A stretch of DNA of 64,000 bases from Azospirillum griseum. Its GTDB lineage: Bacteria; Pseudomonadota; Alphaproteobacteria; Azospirillales; Azospirillaceae. The position numbers and the translations under genes were made by a program. The stretch is taken from positions 62,001-126,000 of the forward strand of contig NZ_RXMA01000008.1 of the NCBI RefSeq assembly GCF_003966125.1. The letters are read 5' to 3'. The stretch's first letter is position 1, and each line of letters starts with the position of its first letter. The notes beneath the pieces were generated by a model. It was not told where the DNA came from, made no database searches, and was given only the letters and a program-made list of their open reading frames with translations. Shown here one piece after another: positions 21,495-29,960 of this stretch.

Positions 21495-22292
21495 ATGATG
21501 GGTGGTGCTCACGAAGGGGAGGTGGCCCGCTTGCGGCTGCCTCCCGGCTTTCGCATCAAGGCCTTCGACTCGGTTGGCAGCACCAACGACGAGGCGAAGG
21601 CTTTGGCGCGTTCAGGGGCGGGCGAGGGGACGATGGTCTGGGCGCGCCGCCAGGACAGCGGGCGTGGCCGCCGGGGGCGGGCCTGGACCTCGCCGGAAGG
21701 CAACCTGTACAGTTCGCTTGTGTTGCGGCCCCAGCGTGCCCCGGCGGAAGCCGCGCTGGTGTCCTTTGTCGCGGCCTTGGCGATTGCGGAGACGGCGGAA
21801 ACGGTGTTGCCCGATCCATCGGGCGTGCGCTGCAAATGGCCGAACGATGTGCTGATCCATGGGCGCAAGCTGTCCGGTATCCTGTTGGAGTCTGAACAGG
21901 GCACCGATGGCGCGGTGGATTGGTTGGTTCTGGGGGTGGGCATCAATCTGCGCCATTTCCCGGAAACCACCGACTACGCGGCAACCTCGCTGCTGGCCGA
22001 AGGCGCGCCCGCGATGACGCCGTTGGCCCTGCTGGAGATATACGCCGACCGTCTGGCTCAGTGGTACCATCGGTGGTTGGATTGCGGTTTCGCCCCCGTG
22101 CGCGCGGCGTGGCTGGAGCGCGCGCGTGGCTTGGGCGGCCCAATCCTGGTGCGGCTGGCCGATCGCACAATCTCCGGTGTGTTTGTGGATCTGGACAGCG
22201 ACGGCGTTCTGTTGCTTGATCCCGATGACGGCGGTCCGCGCCAGCGCATCACCGCCGGTGATGTGTTCTTTACGCAACCGCCCGCAGTCTGA
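21495..22292 (+). CDS. birA: Biotin--[acetyl-CoA-carboxylase] ligase
   Basis: Attaches biotin to carboxylase carrier proteins by way of biotinyl-AMP. The 265 residues hold the catalytic domain (SVGSTNDEAK near 23-32, the biotinyl-AMP loop GRGRRGRAW near 56-64, KWPNDVLIHGRKLSGIL near 113-129) and the small C-terminal SH3-like domain. The DNA-binding helix-turn-helix of E. coli BirA is absent, so this is a monofunctional ligase that does not repress biotin genes. The start codon tandem MM at 21495 lies 11 bases after nuoN. Position behind nuoN is conserved in alphaproteobacteria. Confidence 0.94.
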   Translation: MMGGAHEGEVARLRLPPGFRIKAFDSVGSTNDEAKALARSGAGEGTMVWARRQDSGRGRRGRAWTSPEGNLYSSLVLRPQRAPAEAALVSFVAALAIAETAETVLPDPSGVRCKWPNDVLIHGRKLSGILLESEQGTDGAVDWLVLGVGINLRHFPETTDYAATSLLAEGAPAMTPLALLEIYADRLAQWYHRWLDCGFAPVRAAWLERARGLGGPILVRLADRTISGVFVDLDSDGVLLLDPDDGGPRQRITAGDVFFTQPPAV

Positions 22293-22306
22293 GACGGATG
22301 TAGACC

Positions 22307-23080
22307 ATGCTGCTCGCCATCGACGCCGGAAACACGAATGTGGTGTTCGCCATCTATGACGGCGACCGCCAGCGCGGCATTTGGCGCACCGCGACCGACC
22401 CCAAGCGCACGTCCGACGAGTATATGGTCTGGCTCACCCATTTGATGGCGTTGAAGAATCTGAAGCCGGTGGATATCCACGGGGCCGTGATCGCCAGCGT
22501 CGTGCCGGGGGCCACCTTCAACCTCAAGCGTTTGTGCAAGGATCATTTCGGCTGCGAACCGGTGATCGTCGGCCAGCCGGGCGTCGATCTGGGGACCCGC
22601 GCTCTGGTGGACCGGCCGGAGGAGGTCGGGGCCGATCGGCTGGTCAACACCGTTGCGGCGGCGGCGACCTACAAGACGCCCCTGATCGTGATTGATTTTG
22701 GCACGGCCACCACCTTCGATGTGGTGGACGCCGATGGCAATTACCGGGGCGGGGTGATTGCGCCCGGTCTGAACTTGTCGCTGGAAGCCTTGCAGATGGC
22801 GGCGTCGAAGCTGCCGCGCGTGGAAATCCAGCCCCCCGCCGAAGTCATCGGCAAGAACACGGTCGCCTGCATGCAATCCGGCATCTTCTGGGGCTATGTC
22901 GGCCTCATCGAAGGGCTGGTATCGCGCATCCGGGCTGAGTATGGCGAACCGATGACGGTGGTGGGCACCGGTGGGTTGGCCGTGCTGTTCGCCAAGGCGA
23001 CCAACGTCATTGAACACACCGACAGCGAACTGACGCTGCGCGGTCTTCTCCTGATCCACAAGCGCAACACGAGCAAATGA
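22307..23080 (+). CDS. coaX: Type III pantothenate kinase
   Basis: Makes phosphopantothenate, the first step of coenzyme A synthesis. The 257-residue protein has the ASKHA fold: the phosphate loop AIDAGNTNVVFAIYDG at residues 4-19 with D6, the GVDLGTRALVDRPEEVGADR region with the catalytic Asp near 108, and DFGTATTFDVVD near 131-142. Type III enzymes need a monovalent cation and escape CoA feedback. Its stop overlaps the RNase J start by four bases (ATGA). Confidence 0.95.
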   Translation: MLLAIDAGNTNVVFAIYDGDRQRGIWRTATDPKRTSDEYMVWLTHLMALKNLKPVDIHGAVIASVVPGATFNLKRLCKDHFGCEPVIVGQPGVDLGTRALVDRPEEVGADRLVNTVAAAATYKTPLIVIDFGTATTFDVVDADGNYRGGVIAPGLNLSLEALQMAASKLPRVEIQPPAEVIGKNTVACMQSGIFWGYVGLIEGLVSRIRAEYGEPMTVVGTGGLAVLFAKATNVIEHTDSELTLRGLLLIHKRNTSK

Positions 23081-24792
23081 CCCAATCCTCCCAAGCCGAC
23101 GCCGCCGCATCGTCTCATCCGGCGGATCCTTTCGCGATGGAGGATGACGCCCTCTATTTCCTGGCGCTTGGCGGCTCCGGGGAAATCGGGATGAACCTCA
23201 ACCTGTATGGCCATCGTGGCAAATGGTTGATGGTCGATCTCGGCATCTCCTTTGCCGACGACACCATGCCGGGTCTGGACGTCATCATGCCCGATCCCAG
23301 CTTCATCGTGGAACGCCGCGACGATCTGGTTGGGCTGGTGGTGACGCACGCGCACGAGGATCACCTCGGTGCCATCCAATATCTGTGGCCGGAGTTGCGC
23401 TGTCCGGTCTATTGCACGCCCTTCACCGCGTCGGTGCTGCGGGCCAAGCTGCACGAGCGCGGCCTGTCGGGGGTGGTGCCGATCCATGAGGTTCCGCTGG
23501 GCGGCTCGCTGGAGGCCGGACCGTTCTCCGTCGAATACGTCACGATGACCCATTCGATCCCGGAACCGAACGCGCTCGCCATCCGCACGGCGGCGGGGAC
23601 GGTGGTGCACACCGGGGATTGGAAGCTGGATCCCAACCCGCTGATTGGCGCGGTGGCCGATGAGAAGCGGTTGCGCGAAATCGGCGACGAGGGGGTGCTC
23701 GCCCTGGTGGGCGACAGCACCAACGCGCTGGTTCCCGGCTGGACCGGGTCGGAAGCGACCGTGCGCAGCAGCCTGACCGATCTCTTGGGTCGCTACCCCA
23801 ACGTCCGCATCGCGGTGAGCTGCTTTGCCACCAACGTCGCGCGCTTGCAAAGCATCGCCACGGCGGCGGCGGCGCACGACCGCCATGTCGCGTTGGTCGG
23901 GCGGTCGCTGTGGCGCATCAACGACGCCGCGCGGGCGAACGGTTATCTGGCGGATGTGCCGAAATTTCTGTCGGAGCACGACGCGGGCTATCTGCCGCGC
24001 GAAAAGCTGGTGCTGATCTGCACTGGCAGCCAGGGTGAACCGCGTTCGGCCTTGGCACGGATCGCTGGCAACGATCACCCGCAAATCACCCTGTCGCGCG
24101 GCGATGTGGTGGTGTTTTCCTCCCGCGAGATCCCCGGCAACGAACGGGCGATCGGGCGGATGCAGAATCAGTTGATCGCCCAGGGGATCGAGCTGGTGAC
24201 GGCGGATGAGGAAACGATCCATGTGTCCGGCCATCCGGCGCGGGATGAGTTGGTGCGGATGTTCCAGTGGGTCCGCCCACGCATCGCCGTGCCGGTTCAT
24301 GGCGAGCAGCGCCACCAGCAGGCGCACGCTGCCTTGGCCCAGGAGTGCCAGATTCCCGAACAGATCGTGCCGAGCAACGGCGAGATCATCCGTCTGGCGG
24401 CGGATGCACCGCCGGAGGTCGTGGCCCATGTCCGGTCCGGGCGGATGGCGCTGGATGGCAAGCGGCTGATTTCCTTGGACAATGGCCTGATGCGGACGCG
24501 CAACCGCATGGTCAACAATGGGGCGTCGGTCGTCACGCTGGTGATGACCGCACGCGGCGAGCTGGTGACGGCCCCGCAGGTGTCGGTCATGGGGCTGATC
24601 GACGAGGTGGCGGACCGCGACATGCTGCTTGATGTGGTGGACGCGGTGCGCGAGGCGGTCGGTGCCTTGTCCAAAACCGCGCGCGTGGACGACGCGCAAG
24701 TGAAGGAGGCGGCGCGGATCGCCGTCCGGCGCTGCTTCAATGCGTCTCATGGCAAGAAGCCGGTCACGGATGTCCATTTGATCCGTGTATAA
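23077..24792 (+). CDS. rnj: Ribonuclease J
   Basis: Metallo-beta-lactamase/beta-CASP ribonuclease, 571 residues, acting in rRNA 5' end maturation and mRNA decay as 5' exonuclease and endonuclease. The zinc motif THAHEDH gives H91, H93, D95 and H96; GDSTNALVPG is near 211 and the beta-CASP motif VSGHPARDEL near 384-393. The C-terminal third holds the dimerisation region. It overlaps coaX by four bases, so the two are translationally coupled. This association with coaX and mce is usual in alphaproteobacteria. Confidence 0.95.
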   Translation: MTQSSQADAAASSHPADPFAMEDDALYFLALGGSGEIGMNLNLYGHRGKWLMVDLGISFADDTMPGLDVIMPDPSFIVERRDDLVGLVVTHAHEDHLGAIQYLWPELRCPVYCTPFTASVLRAKLHERGLSGVVPIHEVPLGGSLEAGPFSVEYVTMTHSIPEPNALAIRTAAGTVVHTGDWKLDPNPLIGAVADEKRLREIGDEGVLALVGDSTNALVPGWTGSEATVRSSLTDLLGRYPNVRIAVSCFATNVARLQSIATAAAAHDRHVALVGRSLWRINDAARANGYLADVPKFLSEHDAGYLPREKLVLICTGSQGEPRSALARIAGNDHPQITLSRGDVVVFSSREIPGNERAIGRMQNQLIAQGIELVTADEETIHVSGHPARDELVRMFQWVRPRIAVPVHGEQRHQQAHAALAQECQIPEQIVPSNGEIIRLAADAPPEVVAHVRSGRMALDGKRLISLDNGLMRTRNRMVNNGASVVTLVMTARGELVTAPQVSVMGLIDEVADRDMLLDVVDAVREAVGALSKTARVDDAQVKEAARIAVRRCFNASHGKKPVTDVHLIRV

Positions 24793-24857
24793 GGACGACT
24801 GGATAAGGGCGGTGGAGCAACCACCGCCCACCCGCCAGGAGAGCCAGAGAGGACAGC

Positions 24858-25262
24858 ATGATTGGACGTTTGAACCACGTGGCCATTGTCGTTCCTGATC
24901 TGAGCGCGGCGACGGCCCTGTACCGCGACACACTGGGGGCGACGGTGTCCGCTCCGGTTGATCTGGCGGCCCACGGCGTGACGGTGGTGTTTGTGACCTT
25001 GCCGAACACCAAGATCGAACTGCTTCACCCCTTTGGCGACGCTTCCCCCATCGCGCCGTTTCTGGACAAGAATCCGGCGGGCGGCATGCACCATATTTGC
25101 TACGAGGTGGATGACATTCTGGCCGCGCGGGATCGGTTGAAGGCGCAGGGTGCCCGCGTGCTGGGCGATGGCGAGCCAAAGATCGGCGCGCACGACAAGC
25201 CGGTTCTGTTCCTGCATCCCAAGGATTTTTGTGGCACTCTGGTTGAATTGGAGCAGGCCTGA
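24858..25262 (+). CDS. mce: Methylmalonyl-CoA epimerase
   Basis: Interconverts (2R)- and (2S)-methylmalonyl-CoA in propionate degradation. A VOC-fold metalloenzyme of 134 residues, the family's normal length, with two paired beta-alpha-beta modules. Metal ligands are expected in LNHVAIVV (His at 5), GMHHICYEV (His at about 77) and the C-terminal GTLVELEQ (Glu at about 132); all three are present. GAGAGGAC lies before the ATG. It follows RNase J after 65 bases. Confidence 0.93.
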   Translation: MIGRLNHVAIVVPDLSAATALYRDTLGATVSAPVDLAAHGVTVVFVTLPNTKIELLHPFGDASPIAPFLDKNPAGGMHHICYEVDDILAARDRLKAQGARVLGDGEPKIGAHDKPVLFLHPKDFCGTLVELEQA

Positions 25263-25290
25263 GGCTTGATCGCACGGAAAGGGCGGCGCG

Positions 25291-25542
25291 ATGGACGGAT
25301 GGGTGTCCGGGATTTTCGTCTACATCGTCGTGTGGTGGGTGGCGCTCTTCGCGGTGTTGCCGTGGGGTGTGCGAGCGCCGGACCATCCTGAGCCGGGCAT
25401 GGCGTCCAGCGCCCCGGTGGAGCCGCGCATGGGGCGAAAGGTGATCGCGACATCGATCCTCGCGCTGGTCATCTGGCTGGTGATCTTCGCCATCGACCGG
25501 TCGGGGCTGATTTCGTTCCGGGACATGATCAAGGACATGTGA
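25291..25542 (+). CDS. DUF1467 family membrane protein
   Basis: An 83-residue protein with two membrane helices (about 6-25 and 52-70) joined by a short Pro-rich loop. The opening with VYIVVWWVALFAVLPWGVR is characteristic of the DUF1467 family, which occurs in alphaproteobacteria between methylmalonyl-CoA epimerase and proS. Function is unknown. It begins 28 bases after mce and is probably the last gene of that transcript, since a strong hairpin follows at 25587. Confidence 0.88.
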   Translation: MDGWVSGIFVYIVVWWVALFAVLPWGVRAPDHPEPGMASSAPVEPRMGRKVIATSILALVIWLVIFAIDRSGLISFRDMIKDM

Positions 25543-25586
25543 CGCTGGTCGCGTGTTTCGGAGTCACGCCGCGCCGGGCGCGGATC

Positions 25587-25620
25587 GACAAAGGCCGTGG
25601 ATTCTCCCACGGCCTTTGTC
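25587..25620 (+). terminator. Hairpin, likely terminator of the mce transcript
   Basis: A perfect 14-base inverted repeat (GACAAAGGCCGTGG and its complement) with a six-base loop at 25601-25606. The right arm contains TTT rather than being followed by a long U run, so termination strength is uncertain; the symmetrical AAAGGCC/GGCCTTT arms could work in both directions. Confidence 0.6.
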
Positions 25621-25803
25621 GTTCAGGAGCCGTGTGGTGATGTGATCAAAATTCAGGCTCTTCTGGTCTGTTTTTCCATCAATCGCACAAAACCAAGGCA
25701 AAATTGCAAGAAAATTAGGCGTAGGCACTGATTGCCTATTTTTTCGACTTGTCAGGCATTCCCGACCGGCGCAGAGTTTGACTCGTGATTGGAGGGGATA
25801 GCG

Positions 25804-25845
25804 ATGTTTCCTCTTGTCCGACGCCTGGTGGCGATTCCTCCCTAA
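25804..25845 (+). CDS. Possible 13-residue leader peptide
   Basis: ATG at 25804, thirteen codons, TAA at 25843-25845. The main support is the strong ribosome binding site GGAGGGG with ideal spacing and the terminator that follows nine bases after the stop. The peptide MFPLVRRLVAIPP shows no run of one amino acid that would point to classical attenuation, although it ends in Pro-Pro, which slows ribosomes. It could also be chance within a small RNA. Confidence 0.3.
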   Translation: MFPLVRRLVAIPP

Positions 25846-25853
25846 ACTTTTGT

Positions 25854-25884
25854 GGCCGCGCCGCACCCGCTGCGCGGCCTTTTT
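25854..25884 (+). terminator. Rho-independent terminator
   Basis: GGCCGCGC at 25854-25861 pairs with GCGCGGCC at 25872-25879, a perfect eight-pair GC stem, followed by TTTTT at 25880-25884. No ordinary gene ends just before it, so it must end a short transcript such as a small RNA or leader. Confidence 0.8.
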
Positions 25885-26059
25885 CTGTGCTGGTGGAGAG
25901 GTGCCGGTCTCGACGGAATCTTTCCGTTTGCGTTGCAGAAAGCGTTAACGGTTTACTTGGTAATGTTGCTTCGATAGCCACATCAATCAGGTGCGCTCGG
26001 CGTGGTCGTGTGCCCAGAAACCACGCGGTGAAGCGGAAGGTCAATCGGTCGGGGCGCGG

Positions 26060-26959
26060 ATGGCGGGGAATGAAAACGAACGCTTCGAACAGTTTTCGGC
26101 GGTTCTGGCCACCGAACTGTTGGAGCGAACCAAGAAAAGCATGGAGCTGCTCGCGCCCGAGCAACAGCCGTGCTCCAAATTGCCGTTCGTGCAAACGCCA
26201 TCTTTTGTTGAATTTTATGGGGATCTTGTCCGGGTTGGAATTCTTCCGGTGGTGCTCAGCCGCCGTCCGGTCCGCGCGATTGTGGGCGATGTGGATTGGA
26301 AACGCGAAGGGCGCGAGTATCTGCTGACCGTTTTGGATGACCGTTCCAACGCCATTTTCACCGCATGGGATTTCGCGTGGGATTCGCTGTGGGACGAGCG
26401 CAAGGTCAGCACAGACACCAGCAACGCGGGTCAAAAAGAGAAAAAGGGCTTTTTCAGCTCCCTGTTCGGTCGGAAATCCGCACCAAAACCCGAACAACGT
26501 CCGGCGGGCGAGGAGGGGGCGGGCGATGTGATGGCGGGTCTGCACACCATGCTGACCGAATTGGCGGAGCGTCGTGGTTTCCTACCGCTGTTTCATGAGG
26601 ATGTCCGCATCCTCAAAGGCATGCCACGCGTCAAACCGGGGCGGTTGGTGCAGGCCTGGAAGGAAATCACCCAATACCATCACCAGGAATTTTATCTGTC
26701 TGAGAAGGAACAGGCCAAGCCCGGCGTCACCTCCGAATGCTTGCAGAAATGGCATTACAACCTGCCGGACAAGATCGGGGAGTTTCTGGTGCTCAAGGCG
26801 GCGGTCGATCTGGAGCATGTCAACAAGCCCTTCATTGGCAAATACATCCGCCAGTCCGCCCGCACCCAGGAAGAGGCGGAAAAGGGCATGCCCTATCTCA
26901 CCGTCTATTGGAAAAGCATGTCGAATCCGGTGGTGGTGCAGCAGACGCACACTCTGTAA
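26060..26959 (+). CDS. Orphan hypothetical protein
   Basis: I do not recognise this 299-residue protein. It has no signal peptide or membrane helix and is probably cytoplasmic. Two folded parts are separated by a lysine- and proline-rich linker at about 128-150 (KEKKGFFSSLFGRK and following). The C-terminal part is rich in aromatic and charged residues (QYHHQEFYLSEKEQ, KWHYNLPDKIGEFLVLK). The ATG at 26060 has only a weak ribosome binding site; another in-frame ATG at 25991 would add 23 residues. It is less GC-rich than its neighbours and stands between DUF1467 and proS, which are normally closer, so it may have been acquired. Confidence 0.65.
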   Translation: MAGNENERFEQFSAVLATELLERTKKSMELLAPEQQPCSKLPFVQTPSFVEFYGDLVRVGILPVVLSRRPVRAIVGDVDWKREGREYLLTVLDDRSNAIFTAWDFAWDSLWDERKVSTDTSNAGQKEKKGFFSSLFGRKSAPKPEQRPAGEEGAGDVMAGLHTMLTELAERRGFLPLFHEDVRILKGMPRVKPGRLVQAWKEITQYHHQEFYLSEKEQAKPGVTSECLQKWHYNLPDKIGEFLVLKAAVDLEHVNKPFIGKYIRQSARTQEEAEKGMPYLTVYWKSMSNPVVVQQTHTL

Positions 26960-27003
26960 CCTGCGATCACACGTGCCGGTGATCAGACGAGCGGAGAGCG
27001 GGG

Positions 27004-27411
27004 ATGATGCGGTCAGGGTTTTGGCTGATGATTGCGGCGCTGGTTGGCTTGAACGCGGCGGCGCAGGCCCAAACGGGAAAGCCGGTTGTTGACCCGACGC
27101 TTTGCCGCGCTCTGGCCCGCCATCAACCCGCGCCCGACGTGGCGTACAAGCCAGGGGTCGATGTGAAGGGGCGACCGGTTGCCCCTGCTGATTTGCCGGG
27201 GTCGGCCGGAACGATGGCAACACCCCCCATCGACATCCCCCTCACGATTGATCTGGCCCGGCGCATGGGGGTGAGGTTGCCGGGTGGTGGCTTGCCCACC
27301 GACACGGTGATCGGTCGGATGACGCTGGACGGCGGTCGTCTGCTGCTGAACGGCCAACCGCTGGGAGGCACGTCCGAGGCCGAATTGATCGCGCTGTGCC
27401 GGGGGCGCTGA
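27004..27411 (+). CDS. Small exported hypothetical protein
   Basis: 135 residues with a signal peptide (WLMIAALVGLNAAAQAQ, cleavage probably after AQA near residue 23). The mature protein has two cysteines, one near the start (TLCRAL) and one at the end (ALCRGR), which could form a disulfide bond, and a middle region rich in Pro and Gly. No family is recognised. The start follows GGAGAGCGGGG. It lies 44 bases after the orphan gene at 26060, so the two may share a transcript. Confidence 0.65.
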   Translation: MMRSGFWLMIAALVGLNAAAQAQTGKPVVDPTLCRALARHQPAPDVAYKPGVDVKGRPVAPADLPGSAGTMATPPIDIPLTIDLARRMGVRLPGGGLPTDTVIGRMTLDGGRLLLNGQPLGGTSEAELIALCRGR

Positions 27412-27554
27412 TCCATACGATGCCCGATCCGTTCCGCGCGATTAAGGGCGCGGTGGACAAGCGGGGGCGTCCTACCTAAAGTCCGATCCCGACCCGCGTT
27501 GCGGACCCGATGGCCCGCGCGACTCCGACACCTTTTGCACACGAGATCCGAGCC

Positions 27555-28868
27555 ATGCGGCTGTCCAGCTTCTTCCTGCCGACCCTCAAGGAGACCCCGA
27601 CGGAGGCGCAAATCGTCTCGCACCGCCTGATGCTGCGGGCCGGGATGATCCGCCAGACCAGCGCTGGGATTTACGCCTGGCTGCCGCTGGGCCACCGGGT
27701 GCTGAAGAAGATCGAACAGATCGTCCGCGAGGAGCAGAACGCGGCGGGCGCGCAGGAATTGCTGATGCCGACCATCCAGTCGGCCGATCTGTGGCGCGAA
27801 AGCGGCCGCTACGACGATTATGGCAAGGAGATGCTGCGCATCACCGACCGTCATGAGCGCGAGATGCTGTTCGGCCCGACGAACGAGGAGATGATCACCG
27901 ACATCTTCCGCAGCTTCGTCAAGAGCTACCGTCAGTTGCCGCTGAACCTCTACCACATCCAGTGGAAGTTCCGTGACGAGATCCGCCCGCGTTTCGGCGT
28001 GATGCGCGGTCGTGAGTTCCTGATGAAGGACGCCTATTCCTTCGACATCGACGCCGACAGCGCCCGCCGGTCCTATCAGAAGATGTTCCTGGCCTATCTG
28101 CGCACCTACGCGCGTTTGGGCCTGAAGGCGATCCCGATGCGCGCCGACACCGGCCCCATCGGCGGCGACCTGAGCCACGAATTCATCATCCTGGCGGAAA
28201 CCGGTGAAAGCGGCGTCTTCTGCCACAAGGATTGGATGGAACTGGACGTTCTGAAGGACGCGCCGAACGTCGAGGACGATCTGCAACCCTTCTTCGATCA
28301 GGTGACGGCCATCTACGCCGCGACCGACGAGAAGCACGACGCCGCGACCTGCCCGGTGGCCGAATCCGATCTGGTGTCGGCGCGCGGCATCGAGGTGGGG
28401 CACATCTTCAACTTCGGCACCAAATACTCCAAGCCGATGAACGCGGTGGTCGCCGGTCCGAACGGCGAATCGATCCCGGTCGAAATGGGGTCCTACGGCA
28501 TCGGCGTCTCGCGCCTGATGGGCGCGATCATCGAGGCCAGCCACGACGACAACGGCATCATCTGGCCGGATTCGGTGGCCCCCTTCAACGTCGGCCTCAT
28601 CAATCTGAAGGTTGGCGACGCCGAAACCGACCGTGTCTGTCTCGATCTCTACGGCAAGCTCCAGGCCGCCGGTCTGGACGTCGCTTATGACGACCGCGAC
28701 GAGCGTCCGGGGGCGAAGTTCGCCGACATGGATCTGATCGGTCTGCCCTGGCAGTTGGTGGTCGGGCCGCGCGGCCTGAAATCCGGCGTGGTCGAACTGA
28801 AGCGCCGCGCCACCGGCGAAAAGGAAGAGCTGTCGGTTGAAGCCGCTTTGGCCAAGCTGACCGCCTGA
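27555..28868 (+). CDS. proS: Prolyl-tRNA synthetase (alphaproteobacterial short form)
   Basis: Class II synthetase that charges tRNA-Pro. At 437 residues it is the short ProS type without the inserted editing domain, as usual in alphaproteobacteria. The opening [15 protein letters not shown] is typical, the class II motif 2 is in [23 protein letters not shown], and motif 3 in [13 protein letters not shown]. The C-terminal anticodon-binding domain includes [18 protein letters not shown]. The start at 27555 fits family alignment; an ATG at 27510 would add 15 unlikely residues. A strong terminator follows at 28900. Confidence 0.96.
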   Translation: MRLSSFFLPTLKETPTEAQIVSHRLMLRAGMIRQTSAGIYAWLPLGHRVLKKIEQIVREEQNAAGAQELLMPTIQSADLWRESGRYDDYGKEMLRITDRHEREMLFGPTNEEMITDIFRSFVKSYRQLPLNLYHIQWKFRDEIRPRFGVMRGREFLMKDAYSFDIDADSARRSYQKMFLAYLRTYARLGLKAIPMRADTGPIGGDLSHEFIILAETGESGVFCHKDWMELDVLKDAPNVEDDLQPFFDQVTAIYAATDEKHDAATCPVAESDLVSARGIEVGHIFNFGTKYSKPMNAVVAGPNGESIPVEMGSYGIGVSRLMGAIIEASHDDNGIIWPDSVAPFNVGLINLKVGDAETDRVCLDLYGKLQAAGLDVAYDDRDERPGAKFADMDLIGLPWQLVVGPRGLKSGVVELKRRATGEKEELSVEAALAKLTA

Positions 28869-28899
28869 CGCCTACCCTTATCACGGGATGTGGAGATCA

Positions 28900-28927
28900 A
28901 GCGCCGGGGCAACCCGGCGCTTTTTTT
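28900..28927 (+). terminator. Intrinsic terminator after proS
   Basis: AGCGCCGGG at 28900-28908, loop GCAA, CCCGGCGCT at 28913-28921, then a run of T residues to 28927. A textbook rho-independent terminator with a GNRA-type loop. Confidence 0.92.
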
Positions 28928-29166
28928 CTGAGTCGCGGCTGCGGCGGATCAACATTCCATCGGGTCTGCGCAGTATAATCCGCTTTTTGGTTTTTCCCGT
29001 ATCGGTAGCAGCAATATTATCATAAGAAAGGCATAATTTCCTATTATCTTTTGACAGCATAGGCGTTGTCCGGCACACTGCGATTGGGAACATTTGATGC
29101 GCCATGACGGAAATATTCGTGCGCGTCGAGGCGTCCCATCAACCAAACCGGAAGAGAGACCGTGCC
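28928..29166. other. AT-rich intergenic region before phage-like cassette
   Basis: This region is markedly AT-rich compared with the GC-rich surroundings, most strongly at about 28975-29060. TTGACA at 29051-29056 with a 17-base spacer leads to CACACT at 29074-29079, a possible but weak promoter for the two genes that follow. The base composition supports foreign origin. Confidence 0.45.
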
Positions 29167-29454
29167 ATGGCCTTCGCTTTTTCTCCCATTCAGAGCCAGC
29201 GTTTGAGCTTTTCGGCGGCGAGTGCAGGGACCTACGCGCTGCCCAGTGTCGGGCGCAACATCCGCATCGCCAACCTTGGCCCATCGGATGCACAGATCAA
29301 ATTCACGCAGTCGTTCAGTTCGACCACGGTGAACACGCTGACCATTCTGGCGCGGACGGTGGAGATTTTTGATCGTCAGGCCAACGGATACCTGACCGGA
29401 ATCGGCGTCAGTGGTGGCACGGTGCTGGATGTCACCACCGGTGAAGGTGAGTGA
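29167..29454 (+). CDS. Phage-like small beta-rich protein
   Basis: A 95-residue protein, rich in Ser, Thr, Gly and beta-branched residues, with no signal peptide. The pattern (TYALPSVGRNIRIANLGPSDAQIKF, then a strand-rich middle and a Gly-rich end GGTVLDVTTGEGE) resembles small structural proteins often encoded near head or tail genes of phages, although I cannot name a family. The ATG at 29167 follows GGAAGAGAG; the upstream ATG at 29104 lacks a site. The gene is followed by a second one after one base, and the pair is enclosed between two terminators. Confidence 0.6.
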   Translation: MAFAFSPIQSQRLSFSAASAGTYALPSVGRNIRIANLGPSDAQIKFTQSFSSTTVNTLTILARTVEIFDRQANGYLTGIGVSGGTVLDVTTGEGE

Positions 29455-29455
29455 T

Positions 29456-29902
29456 ATGGGACTGCGCGCGGTTGCCCAACCGCTTCCCCGCCAATGGGGG
29501 GTGTTTCGCCTGTCGGCCGACCAGACGGTTGGTCTGGGGGTGAACAATCCAATTCGCTTCAACACGGTATCGGGTGGCACACTCAGTCTTTCCAACTACA
29601 CCATCACCTTGCCAAAGGGGCGGATCTTTCGCCTCTTCGCCACCCAGTCGTTCAGCTACTCGTCCAGCAGCGGATCCGCTCAAACGGCGTGGTTCAACGC
29701 TGGGACGGGGCAGTACATTGGCAGTGGGTCCCAGAACATTCCTCCCACGAACCCCACGAACTGGTCGGATCAACCGATCAGCCACGCCATCGTTGATACC
29801 AGCGCCGGGGCCGCGACCGTCCAGTTGCGGATCAACGCGGTTGCGTATGCAAATGGCGTGTTCGCCGCCTACTCCTTTGCCGAGGTGATGGAAATCGCCT
29901 GA
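29456..29902 (+). CDS. Phage-like fibre or C1q/TNF-fold type protein
   Basis: A 148-residue protein dominated by beta strands. The order of motifs, an IRFNTVSGG segment, then SLSNYTITLPKGRIFRLFATQ, a Ser/Asn/Gly-rich middle and a final AAYSFAEVMEIA strand, resembles the jelly-roll heads found on phage fibres and C1q-like domains. This is pattern recognition, not a database match. It has no signal peptide. It starts one base after the stop of the preceding gene (29454), so the two are very likely co-translated, and a terminator follows at 29961. Confidence 0.55.
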   Translation: MGLRAVAQPLPRQWGVFRLSADQTVGLGVNNPIRFNTVSGGTLSLSNYTITLPKGRIFRLFATQSFSYSSSSGSAQTAWFNAGTGQYIGSGSQNIPPTNPTNWSDQPISHAIVDTSAGAATVQLRINAVAYANGVFAAYSFAEVMEIA

Positions 29903-29960
29903 GCCGGTGTGACAATGGAAGGGAGGCTTTGCGCAAGGCGGCAAGCTGCCCTATCTTCCC

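Larger units (their letters stand above)
25740..25884 (+). ncRNA. Candidate small RNA or leader with 13-codon ORF
   Basis: This stretch lies in a 517-base region without an ordinary gene. It contains GGAGGGG at 25791-25797, then six bases later a 13-codon ORF (ATG 25804, stop 25843-25845; product MFPLVRRLVAIPP), and at 25854-25884 a terminator. The last codons read ATTCCTCCCTAA: CCTCC at 25837-25841 is complementary to the Shine-Dalgarno GGAGG at 25791-25795 and resembles the anti-Shine-Dalgarno motif of 16S rRNA. Such C-rich motifs ahead of a terminator are seen in alphaproteobacterial small RNAs. The 5' end is a guess; no clear promoter was found. Confidence 0.35.

Noticed and set aside
25991-26059. 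Upstream extension of the orphan protein
   Set aside because: The 23 extra residues are possible but lack a clear ribosome binding site; the later ATG was kept with low certainty.
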